DNA of 64,000 bases from JBBATK01 sp044228685. Its GTDB lineage: Bacteria; Bacteroidota; Ignavibacteria; Kapaibacteriales; NICIL-2. The stretch lies in NCBI GenBank assembly GCA_044228685.1, contig JBGAUL010000020.1, positions 23,078 to 87,077 of the forward strand, in the 5' to 3' direction. Positions within the stretch are counted from its first letter, which is position 1. Each line of letters begins with the position of its first letter. The notes under the pieces are model-generated. The model saw only the letters and a program-made list of their open reading frames with translations. It made no database searches and was not told where the DNA came from. Both the position numbers and the translations under genes were made by a program. Shown here one piece after another: positions 16,095-24,904 of this stretch.

Positions 16095-18806
16095 CTACTG
16101 AATATAGGTGCTGCTACGCTTCTCAATTTTCAAATCATGTAGCACTGAAGAAGTGGGGCTAAAGCTCAGGTAAAAACCTCTGTAACTTCCTGTGGGATAC
16201 CAGGTTATGTCTAATTGCCAGCAGTGAATTACCTTGTGAATACTGATGCTTGGGGCGGCAAAATTGCGATTGAGCAGGTCGTAGTTGAGTCCGCCGCTTA
16301 ATGACCATGACTTCGTCAAGCTCAGGTTCATCGAGGTCTGTATGCTCAGATTTTGAGCCGCGGTCAGACTGGCAAAGGTCTTGTTGTAGCTGTAGTTCAG
16401 ATTGACAGTAGCTGACCACGGAAAATTCAAAGGCGTATAACCTGGCGAGCTGTCTCCGAACTCATCGTTATCAGCATCCTGATAATCCAATCGACGACGG
16501 AAACGGTCGCCAACTCCTTGGTGCGTGGTATCAATCGAGGTCGAGTCATGATTTGACCCTGATGCACTGAACGATCCGGATCCAATAGTTGTGGTCAAAT
16601 AGAACTGAAATGACGTCAGTCGAAGCGGAAATTTGCCTTTTGAAAGGAGCGTTTGGTCTATACGTTTATATGAACCGGTTGCAACATTATTCGTGTCCAG
16701 GATCGGCGCTTCGTCATACATGGTCGTCGTGAAGTTCGTGTTGAAACTCAGACTTCCAATTGCCGGTGTGCGCAGCGTCCAGCTAATGTCATTCGACTTC
16801 AAGGAATCCTTGATGAAGTTGTAACTGCTTCCAACCAAGAGTCTGAACAATTCAACTTTACGATCGGCTGAATCACCAAAGATCTTTGCGTCAAAAGCGT
16901 TGTCTAGCGACCAATTCAAAGCCAAGGACTTCGACTGCGAAGCAATACCACCACCATCAAGTTCATAGCGAGAATAGATGATGCTTTGAGCGATGCGATT
17001 GACGGAATCCGCAGGACGTTGATAACGCGAGTAGAATCCGTACTTCTCGGGAGAGAAATCAGGAGTGTAACTCAAACTGATCTGAGGACGAACCGTGTGA
17101 CGAATTGCAAATCGCCCTAGTGCCAGTGGACTGCCATACAGTGTACTTGATGCACCGATGCCAATGCTGCTGCTGTATTCAAAGTAGGCTCCGTTTTCAA
17201 TCACATCGATTGGCTGTTTTGTGGCTGTGTCAAATGACCTTGTGATTCGACGTGGGTATGCATTCGCGCTGAAGCTTATGGTTGGCGACAATGTCACAAA
17301 ACCCAGCTTAGGTGACAAGCTGATAGAAGGATTAAAATGCCATGCTGCTTTAGTTCGATCCACATACACGGTATCGACAACTTGCTTCGTGACGAGTTTT
17401 TGAAGCGCCGTGTCGAAGTACGTGGTGTCGTGTGTTGGATTCGTGATGCTATGAGAATACTGTTTCGCCGCACTGGTTGTCGCGTTGATACTCAAGTCAC
17501 CTAACCACGAGTTTGGCAAGAGCGTCTTCAGCGGAAAAAATGCCGGTATGTTCAGCGAGATTGACGGTGTTTGATCGTAGGTCTTTACTTGAATGTCTTG
17601 ATTGCGCGTATAGCCAAGCGACAACGACATGTTGTTGTCAAAAGTGTGAGTGAGCCCCGCAGAACTATACACTAACTGCTGAATACGCTGAGCAAGAGTT
17701 GTCAGAGTATTGCGGTTGAAATCATTGGATTGAAAGTTGATATTAGCCGTGAATCTCGTAGTTGGGTCAAAGACCTGATTGTGCTGCCAATTGAGCTTGT
17801 ACTCCTTGGTGTAGTCTGTTCGTGGATCGGGTCGAACATAAGCATAGGACATCTTAAGATTCCCGTCCAAGACATAGCGCAGATTATAGTTCCACGCGTT
17901 GTTAACCTGGATGCCTCCTTTGGAATAGAGGTCAAAGGTCAATTGAGTGTCATAGTAGTCGCTTAAGGCGAAATAATATCCTAGGTTTTGAAACGCGACT
18001 CCGCGATTAGCATCGACATATGGTCGTGGAATGAGTAGTCCGCTTTGGCGACCGGATTTAGTGGGGAAGAAGAGTCCGATGGGCAAGTACAGAATAGGAA
18101 CATCCTGCACGTACAAATACACGTCATTGAGCAGAATCCTATCGCCCGGAATGACTTTCATTTTCGGTGAGGAAAAGTAAAAGTGGGGATGGGGATGATC
18201 GCATGTCGTGTAGCAGCCATTCTCAACAAACAAACTCTGGTCAGAATTTCGACGAATACGCGAACCGAAGAAGAACGCGTTGTCGATGGTCGTTTCACCC
18301 AAGGAAACCGTACCTGCTTGCATCTTGAAATTATACTTGATGACCTCGCCTGCGTACTCTTTGCCCGCATCACTAAACTTTGGAAAGCCAAAACGTTTAC
18401 CGTTCGAATCAGCCCCTGCGCTCGCAGTCATGACTCCCGAGTCAAAGTGAATTTCAATGACTTCAGACTCAATCTTTTGGCTTCTGTATTTCGTATTTGC
18501 ATTACCTCTCAAGCGCAGAGTCTTATCGCGAACGCGGAACACTGCAGAGTCTGCAGCATAGTAACTGACGACTGTGTCGATGCCGCTACTTCCTTTTTTA
18601 AGACTGTCTTTCGAAGAGAATTCCGAAGCTGTGTGTATGATGCGTGCAGAGTCCGTGCGTGAAGAATCGATCTGCAAAGGGGAGTTTGCTTTTAACTCAG
18701 TACCATCTATAACCAAGACAAGCAGCACAAGTGCCAGCATCGTAAGCGATGGAAGACACAAGTGTGGACGAGACTTGAATGTCGACTGGTGAAACTCTGG
18801 AGCCAC
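16095..18806 (-). CDS. lptD: LPS assembly outer membrane protein LptD (OstA)
   Basis: LptD is the outer-membrane barrel that inserts LPS into the outer leaflet. The 903-residue product has a signal peptide and an N-terminal LptA/OstA-like beta-taco from about residue 80 to 230 (repeated strands such as SAVFRVRDKTLRLRG). It then has the FSA-like conserved block with YTTCDHPHPHFYF, LPIGLFFPTKSGRQSGLLIP and GYYFALSDYYD. A long barrel of alternating strands follows, ending in a beta-signal-like aromatic C-terminus. The GTG start has little ribosome-binding sequence; an ATG at about 18740 is an alternative that still keeps the signal peptide. It lies 12 bases downstream of the DUF4292 gene. Confidence 0.9.
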   Translation of the reverse strand: MAPEFHQSTFKSRPHLCLPSLTMLALVLLVLVIDGTELKANSPLQIDSSRTDSARIIHTASEFSSKDSLKKGSSGIDTVVSYYAADSAVFRVRDKTLRLRGNANTKYRSQKIESEVIEIHFDSGVMTASAGADSNGKRFGFPKFSDAGKEYAGEVIKYNFKMQAGTVSLGETTIDNAFFFGSRIRRNSDQSLFVENGCYTTCDHPHPHFYFSSPKMKVIPGDRILLNDVYLYVQDVPILYLPIGLFFPTKSGRQSGLLIPRPYVDANRGVAFQNLGYYFALSDYYDTQLTFDLYSKGGIQVNNAWNYNLRYVLDGNLKMSYAYVRPDPRTDYTKEYKLNWQHNQVFDPTTRFTANINFQSNDFNRNTLTTLAQRIQQLVYSSAGLTHTFDNNMSLSLGYTRNQDIQVKTYDQTPSISLNIPAFFPLKTLLPNSWLGDLSINATTSAAKQYSHSITNPTHDTTYFDTALQKLVTKQVVDTVYVDRTKAAWHFNPSISLSPKLGFVTLSPTISFSANAYPRRITRSFDTATKQPIDVIENGAYFEYSSSIGIGASSTLYGSPLALGRFAIRHTVRPQISLSYTPDFSPEKYGFYSRYQRPADSVNRIAQSIIYSRYELDGGGIASQSKSLALNWSLDNAFDAKIFGDSADRKVELFRLLVGSSYNFIKDSLKSNDISWTLRTPAIGSLSFNTNFTTTMYDEAPILDTNNVATGSYKRIDQTLLSKGKFPLRLTSFQFYLTTTIGSGSFSASGSNHDSTSIDTTHQGVGDRFRRRLDYQDADNDEFGDSSPGYTPLNFPWSATVNLNYSYNKTFASLTAAQNLSIQTSMNLSLTKSWSLSGGLNYDLLNRNFAAPSISIHKVIHCWQLDITWYPTGSYRGFYLSFSPTSSVLHDLKIEKRSSTYIQ

Positions 18807-18818
18807 GTTGGTTAACGG

Positions 18819-19616
18819 TTAATCTAACTTCGTATGTTTTACGCCTTTGGGAAGCGTAAATGTGTACAGCTCATTCTTGGGATTAATCACAAGATCAGTA
18901 ACTACGAAGCGAGCCGTTAGGTTACGTTGAGGAAAGCTCATAGTGATTGTCTTTGGAAACACGACTCCACTACGTACTTGATAGTCGGAGAATTTGATAT
19001 TCATGAGGATTTCTCCGTTGCGTGCTTTTCGCTGATAGGTCAACAGACTTCCATCGACAGGTGAAATCTTCGCAAAGTCTACAAATCGTTCGTCTTGCGC
19101 GTATGAATAAATCCGAGCCGTATCACTTGAGAACTTTTCTTGAAAAGTGTATGTGCTATCGGCGTAGGGCACTTCACAACGCATCAAATGAATAATGTCG
19201 TTGTAGCTCAATGGTATCGGCATTCTCTGTTCCATTGCCGGCGATTGCGGATCGCCTTCGAGCACTTCCGTTTTCAGAGCGTCAAAGTAGACCATCGAAC
19301 TGGGGCAGGCAGATAACTCGCCAAGAACTATTCCGAAAGGACCATGAAAAGTCATGCGAATGGAATCCGTCTTGAGTATTGAAATTCTACAACTTCCATT
19401 GATTTGATCGGCATCGACCGTTAGGTCAATATCACTTTCCAAACGATATGCGACCAGACTACCATTAGCATGTGCCGGTTTTCGATCCGGGGTTGTGGCA
19501 CTTGAGTCATGATTAAACGTGACAAGGGCATTTGCCTTCGATGAAAGCACGAGCAGCGCAATCAAGCAAATCAAAGAAACAATCCTATAAGGTCTTCTAT
19601 ACATATACAATTTCAC
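18819..19616 (-). CDS. DUF4292/LolA-like periplasmic protein
   Basis: The 265-residue product has a signal peptide (residues about 10-30, ending in SKANA) and a beta-rich domain like the DUF4292/LolA-LolB fold. Strands such as CRISILKTDSIRMTFHGPFG and a segment placing a hydrophobic substrate pocket are typical. Unlike most Bacteroidota DUF4292 proteins it has no lipobox cysteine at the cleavage site, so it may be soluble in the periplasm. It starts at GTG, with an in-frame ATG four codons later. It is the first gene of a cluster with lptD and the OmpA-like protein, which supports a role in moving lipid or lipoprotein to the outer membrane; that role is inferred. Confidence 0.65.
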   Translation of the reverse strand: MKLYMYRRPYRIVSLICLIALLVLSSKANALVTFNHDSSATTPDRKPAHANGSLVAYRLESDIDLTVDADQINGSCRISILKTDSIRMTFHGPFGIVLGELSACPSSMVYFDALKTEVLEGDPQSPAMEQRMPIPLSYNDIIHLMRCEVPYADSTYTFQEKFSSDTARIYSYAQDERFVDFAKISPVDGSLLTYQRKARNGEILMNIKFSDYQVRSGVVFPKTITMSFPQRNLTARFVVTDLVINPKNELYTFTLPKGVKHTKLD

Positions 19617-19701
19617 GTCAAAGCGTAAAAACGAAATTAGCTATTTTGTCGTCGTAACGAGGACGAATCCCAAACGTCACTCTCACTGATCAAGCGCTAC
19701 C

Positions 19702-20166
19702 ATGATGTATGTTACTCGCCGGGCTCAATTCTCCGCTGCACACCGATTATACAATCCGACGTTTAGCGACGAGAAAAACGAGCAAATTTTTGATAAATGC
19801 AACAATCCCAAGGGTCATGGTCACAATTACACGCTGGAAGTAACAGTGCGTGGTGTACCGGATCCCGAGACCGGCTATGTCAGCGATCTCAAAAAGCTTC
19901 GCGATATCATAGACGAACACATCGTCGATAAAGTTGACCACAAGCATCTAAACTTTGACGTTGACTTTCTGCAGGGGATTATCCCGACAGCTGAAAACAT
20001 CGTTTTATGTTTCTGGCAGATTCTGCAGACTAGAATCCATGATGGCGAACTTCATTCTATCAAGCTGTACGAGTCCGAGAACAACTTTGTCGAGTATTTC
20101 GGCGAGCCGGTGACGATACCGCGCTATTCGGCAGCAGGCGTTGAGGAGGTTCGCAGTCATGAGTAG
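19702..20166 (+). CDS. queD: 6-carboxy/6-pyruvoyl tetrahydropterin synthase family protein
   Basis: QueD-type enzymes convert 7,8-dihydroneopterin triphosphate, made by FolE, to 6-carboxytetrahydropterin on the queuosine path; eukaryote-type members make 6-pyruvoyl tetrahydropterin. The 154-residue product has zinc ligands His14, His39 and His41 (AAHRLY and GHGHNY), catalytic Cys33 in CNNPKGHGHNY, and the Asp78-His79 pair (VDHKHLN). The spacing of CNNPxGHGHNY is that of the eukaryotic-type enzyme. It overlaps the start of folE by eight bases, so the two are translationally coupled. Confidence 0.85.
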   Translation: MMYVTRRAQFSAAHRLYNPTFSDEKNEQIFDKCNNPKGHGHNYTLEVTVRGVPDPETGYVSDLKKLRDIIDEHIVDKVDHKHLNFDVDFLQGIIPTAENIVLCFWQILQTRIHDGELHSIKLYESENNFVEYFGEPVTIPRYSAAGVEEVRSHE

Positions 20167-20866
20167 TACGAATTCAAGCGATTTAGAATTGCAGAACGGT
20201 CACGGCACAAACGGCGCATTCCCAACCAAGAGTAGTCTTGGCTACCCACTCTTTGATGCGAATTCATCACAACCAATTAGCGGTGATGAGCAGGCAGAAA
20301 TGCTGTCGCGAGTGGAAGAGAAGGTTGCAGAGATTATGGATATCATGCGAATTGATCGCAATGATTCAAACTCGACGCAGACTCCACGTCGGGTTGCACG
20401 CATGTGGGTCAACGAACTTTTTGCCGGTCGCTATCAAAGTGCTCCTCGCGTGACGGTCTTCCCGAACAGAAAGCAAGTTGATGAGCTCATCATTTCGAAG
20501 GGCATCAAAGTCATGTCGGTCTGTTCGCACCATTGGCAACCGATTTCCGGTGAGTGCACGATTGGCTACTTGCCTGATAAGCATATCATTGGTATTTCAA
20601 AGCTCTCTCGAATTGTCGACTGGTTCTCCCGTCGTGGCCAAATTCAAGAAGAGCTTGGTGAACAAATAGCCGACTACTTGCAGGAAATGTTACAGCCGCG
20701 AGCGCTTGGCGTCGTCATTCATTGCAAACACTACTGCATGATCGCACGTGGTGTTCATGCCGATGAAGACAGAGCAGATATGATTACTTCGGTAATGAGA
20801 GGGGAGTTGATGAACGACTTCAATCTGAGAAATGAGTTCCTTAAGCTGAGAGATGGACAGCGCTAA
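20159..20866 (+). CDS. folE: GTP cyclohydrolase I
   Basis: GTP cyclohydrolase I makes dihydroneopterin triphosphate and formate from GTP, the first step of folate, pterin and queuosine synthesis. The 235-residue product has zinc ligands Cys122 and His125 (CSHHWQP) and Cys193 (HYCMIARG), the QIQEELGEQIADYL segment and an N-terminal extension of about 45 residues. The start was chosen at the ATG with GAGGAGG ten bases upstream. It lies between queD and rnhB with overlaps at both ends, and its product is the substrate of the neighbouring QueD. Confidence 0.93.
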   Translation: MSSTNSSDLELQNGHGTNGAFPTKSSLGYPLFDANSSQPISGDEQAEMLSRVEEKVAEIMDIMRIDRNDSNSTQTPRRVARMWVNELFAGRYQSAPRVTVFPNRKQVDELIISKGIKVMSVCSHHWQPISGECTIGYLPDKHIIGISKLSRIVDWFSRRGQIQEELGEQIADYLQEMLQPRALGVVIHCKHYCMIARGVHADEDRADMITSVMRGELMNDFNLRNEFLKLRDGQR

Positions 20867-21552
20867 TGTCTGCATCCAAGACTCGTGCTGCCTCATTGTC
20901 GAGAACTCCTTCAACATCGATTGCTCCGCATCGTTTGTTTGAAGAAGAAGCAGCAAAGGTATATAGCTGTGTTGCAGGAGTTGATGAGGCGGGACGTGGT
21001 GCTTTGGCTGGTCCTGTAGTTGCGGCGGCTGTTGTACTCAAAAGCGATGCAACCAATCTCGAAGCGGTACGAGATTCGAAATTGCTTCGATCCTCGCAGC
21101 GAGAAGAACTTGTTGAGATTATCAAGTCGCAGTCAAAGTACTGGGGAGTAGGAATTGTCGATCACCTTCGCATTGACGAGATCAACATTCTTCAAGCCAC
21201 CTTCGAGGCGATGGATCAGGCATTGACTGCTTGTGGTCCGGAAGTTGATTACGCACTGATCGATGGCAATCGATATCGTCATTCAACCATACCTTTCAAA
21301 ACCGTAATCGACGGAGATGTATTGAGTGTTTCGATTGCAGCTGCGTCGATCATCGCAAAAGTTACACGAGATGCATTGATGGTTGAGCTTGACAGTCAAT
21401 TCCCGAACTATGGTTTTGCCAAGCACAAAGGCTACGGAACGCTTGCGCACAGAACTGCATTAAAGGAATATGGTCCGTCGCAAGTGCATCGTCGCAGTTT
21501 TATAGGTCGCATTCTTACGTCAGAAGAATCCTTCTTTGAACAGAACACATGA
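20866..21552 (+). CDS. rnhB: Ribonuclease HII
   Basis: RNase HII cleaves RNA in RNA-DNA hybrids and starts removal of single ribonucleotides from DNA. The 228-residue product has the GVDEAGRGALAGPVVAAAV motif with catalytic Asp40 and Glu41, LIDGN with Asp133, and AKVTRD with Asp169. The KHKGYGTLAH segment is also a family mark. About 30 residues precede the catalytic domain, with no recognised motif. The start codon shares one base with the folE stop (TAATG), and the end overlaps pyrC by four bases, so it is part of the same operon. Confidence 0.95.
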   Translation: MSASKTRAASLSRTPSTSIAPHRLFEEEAAKVYSCVAGVDEAGRGALAGPVVAAAVVLKSDATNLEAVRDSKLLRSSQREELVEIIKSQSKYWGVGIVDHLRIDEINILQATFEAMDQALTACGPEVDYALIDGNRYRHSTIPFKTVIDGDVLSVSIAAASIIAKVTRDALMVELDSQFPNYGFAKHKGYGTLAHRTALKEYGPSQVHRRSFIGRILTSEESFFEQNT

Positions 21553-22832
21553 ACACACTGTTTCGCAATATTCGTTTAGTATGGCCATTGGATAATCGCG
21601 ACGAGCGTATCAATCTGTGGTTGGTTGATGGAGAGATTCGCTCATGCGACGCAAGCATGCCGGCTATTAGTGCAGAGACGGAGGTCATTGATGGGACGGC
21701 ACTCGTAGCTAGTCCAGGTCTCTTTGACATGCACGTGCACCTACGTGAGCCGGGTCAACTGCACAAAGAAAGTATCGCAACGGGAACCCAAGCAGCAGCT
21801 GCAGGCGGTTTTACAGGCGTGGTCTGTATGCCCAATACCGAACCTGCTATTGACTCTTTGGAGACTATTGAATACATCAAGCAAAAGAGTGCGGGTAACA
21901 TTGTTGATGTTCATTGTTGTGCAAGTATCACGAAGGGTCGTGTTGGTTCGGACCTTAGCGCTATTCACGCCTTGGCACAAGCCGGTGCGGTTATGTTTTC
22001 CGATGACGGCGGCTGCGTCGAATCAGCAGAAGTCATGCGCAGAGCATTTGACTATGGCTCATCAATCGATGCTCTTCTTACGCAGCATTGTGAAGAGCAC
22101 AGCATGACCAAAGATTTCGCGATGCACGAAGGAAGGGTATCGGCTGAGCTTGGTCTTAAAGGATATCCAAGTGTTGCAGAAGACATTATAGTAGCGCGTG
22201 ATATACTTTTGGCGGAGTATTGTGGTAATCGACGCTATCATGCGGCACATATCAGTTCTGCCGGAACGGTACGACTGATGCGTGAGGCACGGACTCGCGG
22301 ACAACGCGTTAGTTGTGAGGTAGCACCGCACCACTTTATTCTCACGGACGAAGCTGTACGCGGTTACAATACCAACGCCAAAATGAACCCACCCTTGCGC
22401 ACACAGAAGGATGTTGAGGCAATACTGCAAGCATTGAGTGATGGTATCATCGATGTTATTGCAACTGACCATGCTCCTCACGCCGCAATGGAGAAGTCCG
22501 TGGAGTTTGACAAAGCACCAAATGGTATCGTTGGATTGGAGACGAGCTTGTCGCTTAGTCTCACTGCCCTATATCACACCAAAGCCCTCAGTTTACTATC
22601 TGTCATTGACAAACTCGCCGTCGCACCCCGAAGAATCCTTAACCTTCCTCAACCCGAAATGAAGGTTGGTGCACGCGCCAATCTGAGCATCATTGATCCG
22701 GACTTCGAGTGGACTATCCAAGTGTCACAGTTTAAGTCTCGGTCGCACAACAGTCCCTTTGATGGCCGTCCGGTTCGTGGTCGTGCAATGTGGGTTTGTA
22801 ACAATGGTATGTTGCAGCGCTGTACTGAGTGA
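21549..22832 (+). CDS. pyrC: Dihydroorotase, class I
   Basis: Dihydroorotase closes carbamoyl aspartate to dihydroorotate in pyrimidine synthesis. The 427-residue product has zinc-binding His62 and His64 (DMHVHLREPG), GGFTGVVCMPNTEP, the FSDDGG segment, QHCEEHS, HAAHISS, and the catalytic aspartate in IATDHAPH. These fit an active class I amidohydrolase rather than the inactive PyrC-like partner. The start overlaps the rnhB stop (ATGA), which suggests coupled translation. The gene ends the queD-folE-rnhB-pyrC operon. Confidence 0.94.
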   Translation: MNTLFRNIRLVWPLDNRDERINLWLVDGEIRSCDASMPAISAETEVIDGTALVASPGLFDMHVHLREPGQLHKESIATGTQAAAAGGFTGVVCMPNTEPAIDSLETIEYIKQKSAGNIVDVHCCASITKGRVGSDLSAIHALAQAGAVMFSDDGGCVESAEVMRRAFDYGSSIDALLTQHCEEHSMTKDFAMHEGRVSAELGLKGYPSVAEDIIVARDILLAEYCGNRRYHAAHISSAGTVRLMREARTRGQRVSCEVAPHHFILTDEAVRGYNTNAKMNPPLRTQKDVEAILQALSDGIIDVIATDHAPHAAMEKSVEFDKAPNGIVGLETSLSLSLTALYHTKALSLLSVIDKLAVAPRRILNLPQPEMKVGARANLSIIDPDFEWTIQVSQFKSRSHNSPFDGRPVRGRAMWVCNNGMLQRCTE

Positions 22833-23280
22833 CATTCAGCAAGTGAGGGACAAACAATACTATTGTCTTAACTTTCCAATATTCAGTTACTTATCGAAAC
22901 AGTCGAATCAGTATCGCGTGATGCGATGCTATTGAGATATCGCGCTGCATTCATTTCGGCGTGCTAATCTAAGAGGGGATAGTCTGAGAGAAGACGTATG
23001 AAGCAGTCTTTGATGAGTTGCTTTTCATTTTCAATATGCACCAACAATTTCACGTTGACTTAGCAACGCTAACACACCTTTCTTCCACGCGCAAACGAGC
23101 CCAAGAATTACTTGTGCTAACAGCTAATACCTCAGAATTTTCGTACTACACGAGCTCGCCAAGATGAACTGCACTTCACGCAGAAATTCTTTTCAACAAA
23201 TTCGGATTTTCTTTTTGCTAGAGCTTATCCACAGCGTAATTTGAACATCGAACGGTCTTTACTACACTCTTAGTCACACG
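22833..23280. other. 448-base intergenic region before the respiratory locus
   Basis: No convincing gene, RNA or strong terminator was found. It holds a weak 6-bp inverted repeat (ACAATA/TATTGT) just after pyrC. It also contains one perfect DnaA-box-like nonamer at 23225-23233, which is expected by chance in a window of this size. The promoter of the respiratory genes is probably here, but no element could be assigned with confidence. Confidence 0.5.
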
Positions 23281-23823
23281 ATGGGGAAAAACGAAGATTC
23301 CTTCCGCGTGCTATTCCTTGCAGCAGGAGTAGCGGCATTACTCACATTGACATCTTGCAATATTCAAGGCTTTTTGACCAAGCAGGGCGATGATCCTGTC
23401 TGGGTTGATCCTACGCCTGCAAAGCAGGGAGCTGGCGCTACGGCTGAAGTTCCTGGGGCTGCGCTATTTCGCAAGAATTGCGCTGCGTGTCACCAAGCAA
23501 CCGGTAAGGGTTTACCGGGGTCAATTCCGCCGCTGGCAGGTTCAGCGATGGCACAGAACGATGACGCGACCAAGCCGATTCAAATTGTATTACATGGTTT
23601 TGCGGGACAGATCGAACGCAATGGAACCAAATACAATGGTCAGATGCAATCTTGGAAGTCTGTATTCAATGACGAGCAGATCGCTCAGATATTGACATAC
23701 GTACGTTCCAGCTTTGGAAATAAAGCATCTGAGGTAACACCCGATATGGTAAAGGACGTGCGCGAGAAGACAGCACTGCGCAGCGGACCGATGAACGAAC
23801 CAGATTTAGAAAAGCCTTTGTAG
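23281..23823 (+). CDS. Class I c-type cytochrome lipoprotein
   Basis: This monoheme cytochrome has 180 residues. A hydrophobic signal ends in the lipobox LTSC (Cys26), so it should be lipid-anchored in the periplasm. The heme motif CAACH is at residues 67-71 and a likely axial methionine is Met122 (NGQMQSW). It precedes coxB by 112 bases. CoxB here lacks the cytochrome c domain found fused in caa3 oxidases, so this separate cytochrome could bring electrons from alternative complex III to the CuA site; that role is inferred from position. Confidence 0.88.
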   Translation: MGKNEDSFRVLFLAAGVAALLTLTSCNIQGFLTKQGDDPVWVDPTPAKQGAGATAEVPGAALFRKNCAACHQATGKGLPGSIPPLAGSAMAQNDDATKPIQIVLHGFAGQIERNGTKYNGQMQSWKSVFNDEQIAQILTYVRSSFGNKASEVTPDMVKDVREKTALRSGPMNEPDLEKPL

Positions 23824-23935
23824 ATCGAAGTTAACGCGATGCAAGAGAGACTGCAGAGACTCTGTTGTGCGCGTGAAGACTGAGTTGTCCGCTGAAAAGA
23901 GAAACAAGAATCAGGAACAAACGATTTAAAATTCA

Positions 23936-24772
23936 ATGCTAGAACTCTTCAACTTCCTGCACTACTTCCCTGAAAACGTCAGCACCTTCGGTATGGAGCT
24001 CGACAGATTGTTTGCTGTGATTTGGTATATCACCGTTGCAATCTTCTTCCTTACCTACGGTCTCATGATATACTGTCTCATTCGTTATCGTCGCCGTCCT
24101 GGTGTAAAGGCAAGTGGAAGTCACGGAAACAACATGTTGGAATTCACGTGGACCATTCTTCCGACCTTCTTGTTTGCAGGTCTTGGTATCTACACAGATA
24201 ACGCTTGGGAGACAACAAAGAACGAGAATCGCATCCCAAAACCGGACGTTGAAATCGAAGTTCTTGGAAAGCAATTCAATTGGATGTTCCGCTATGCCGG
24301 TGCAGACGGAGTCCTTGGAAAGCAATCCCAAGCCTTCCGCACATTGAAGAATCCATTTGGTCTTGATCCTGCGGATCCACATGGCAAGGACGACATCGTC
24401 ATGGAAAATGAGATTCACCTTCCGGTAAACAAGAACATCTTAGTTCACCTCTCATCAATCGACGTTATTCACTCCTTCTTCCTTCCAAACTTCCGCGTAA
24501 AGCAAGATGCTTTGCCGGGTAGCTGGATGAAGGTGTGGTTCAACGGCACCAAAGCCGGTACATATGAAATAGCATGTGCTGAGCTCTGCGGACCGAGCCA
24601 CTATAACATGCGTGGCGTCCTCAAGATGAACTCACAAGACGAATACAACAAGTGGTATGATGCTGAGATCCAAAAGAAAACACTTCAAATGGCCGCTGAA
24701 GCAGCAAACCCGGCACCTGCTGAAGAGCCAGCTCCGAAGGCTGAAGGTGAAGGACACGGGGAGCATCACTAA
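23936..24772 (+). CDS. coxB: Cytochrome c oxidase subunit II
   Basis: Subunit II receives electrons from cytochrome c at the CuA centre. The 278-residue product has two membrane helices (about residues 25-48 and 70-88) and a periplasmic cupredoxin domain. The CuA ligands are His179, Cys214, Glu216 (backbone), Cys218, His222 and Met225 (CAELCGPSHYNM). The tail is rich in Ala, Glu and Pro. There is no CXXCH, so no heme is fused at its C-terminus, unlike the caa3 enzyme of Rhodothermus. It is followed by coxA after 132 bases. Confidence 0.95.
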   Translation: MLELFNFLHYFPENVSTFGMELDRLFAVIWYITVAIFFLTYGLMIYCLIRYRRRPGVKASGSHGNNMLEFTWTILPTFLFAGLGIYTDNAWETTKNENRIPKPDVEIEVLGKQFNWMFRYAGADGVLGKQSQAFRTLKNPFGLDPADPHGKDDIVMENEIHLPVNKNILVHLSSIDVIHSFFLPNFRVKQDALPGSWMKVWFNGTKAGTYEIACAELCGPSHYNMRGVLKMNSQDEYNKWYDAEIQKKTLQMAAEAANPAPAEEPAPKAEGEGHGEHH

Positions 24773-24904
24773 AGAAAAAATCGAGAGCTCGTCCTACTAA
24801 ACGCCTGATTGTAACGAAGGACAGGTCAAGGACAAGAGCTAAGCAGTACAGTAAATAGAACGAAGCAATAGGAATAGAAGCAATTAACGAATAACGAGGT
24901 TTCA

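Noticed and set aside
23225..23233. Perfect DnaA box TTATCCACA before the respiratory locus
   Set aside because: One such site is expected by chance in 64 kb, there is no cluster of boxes, and the genes around are not typical of an origin.
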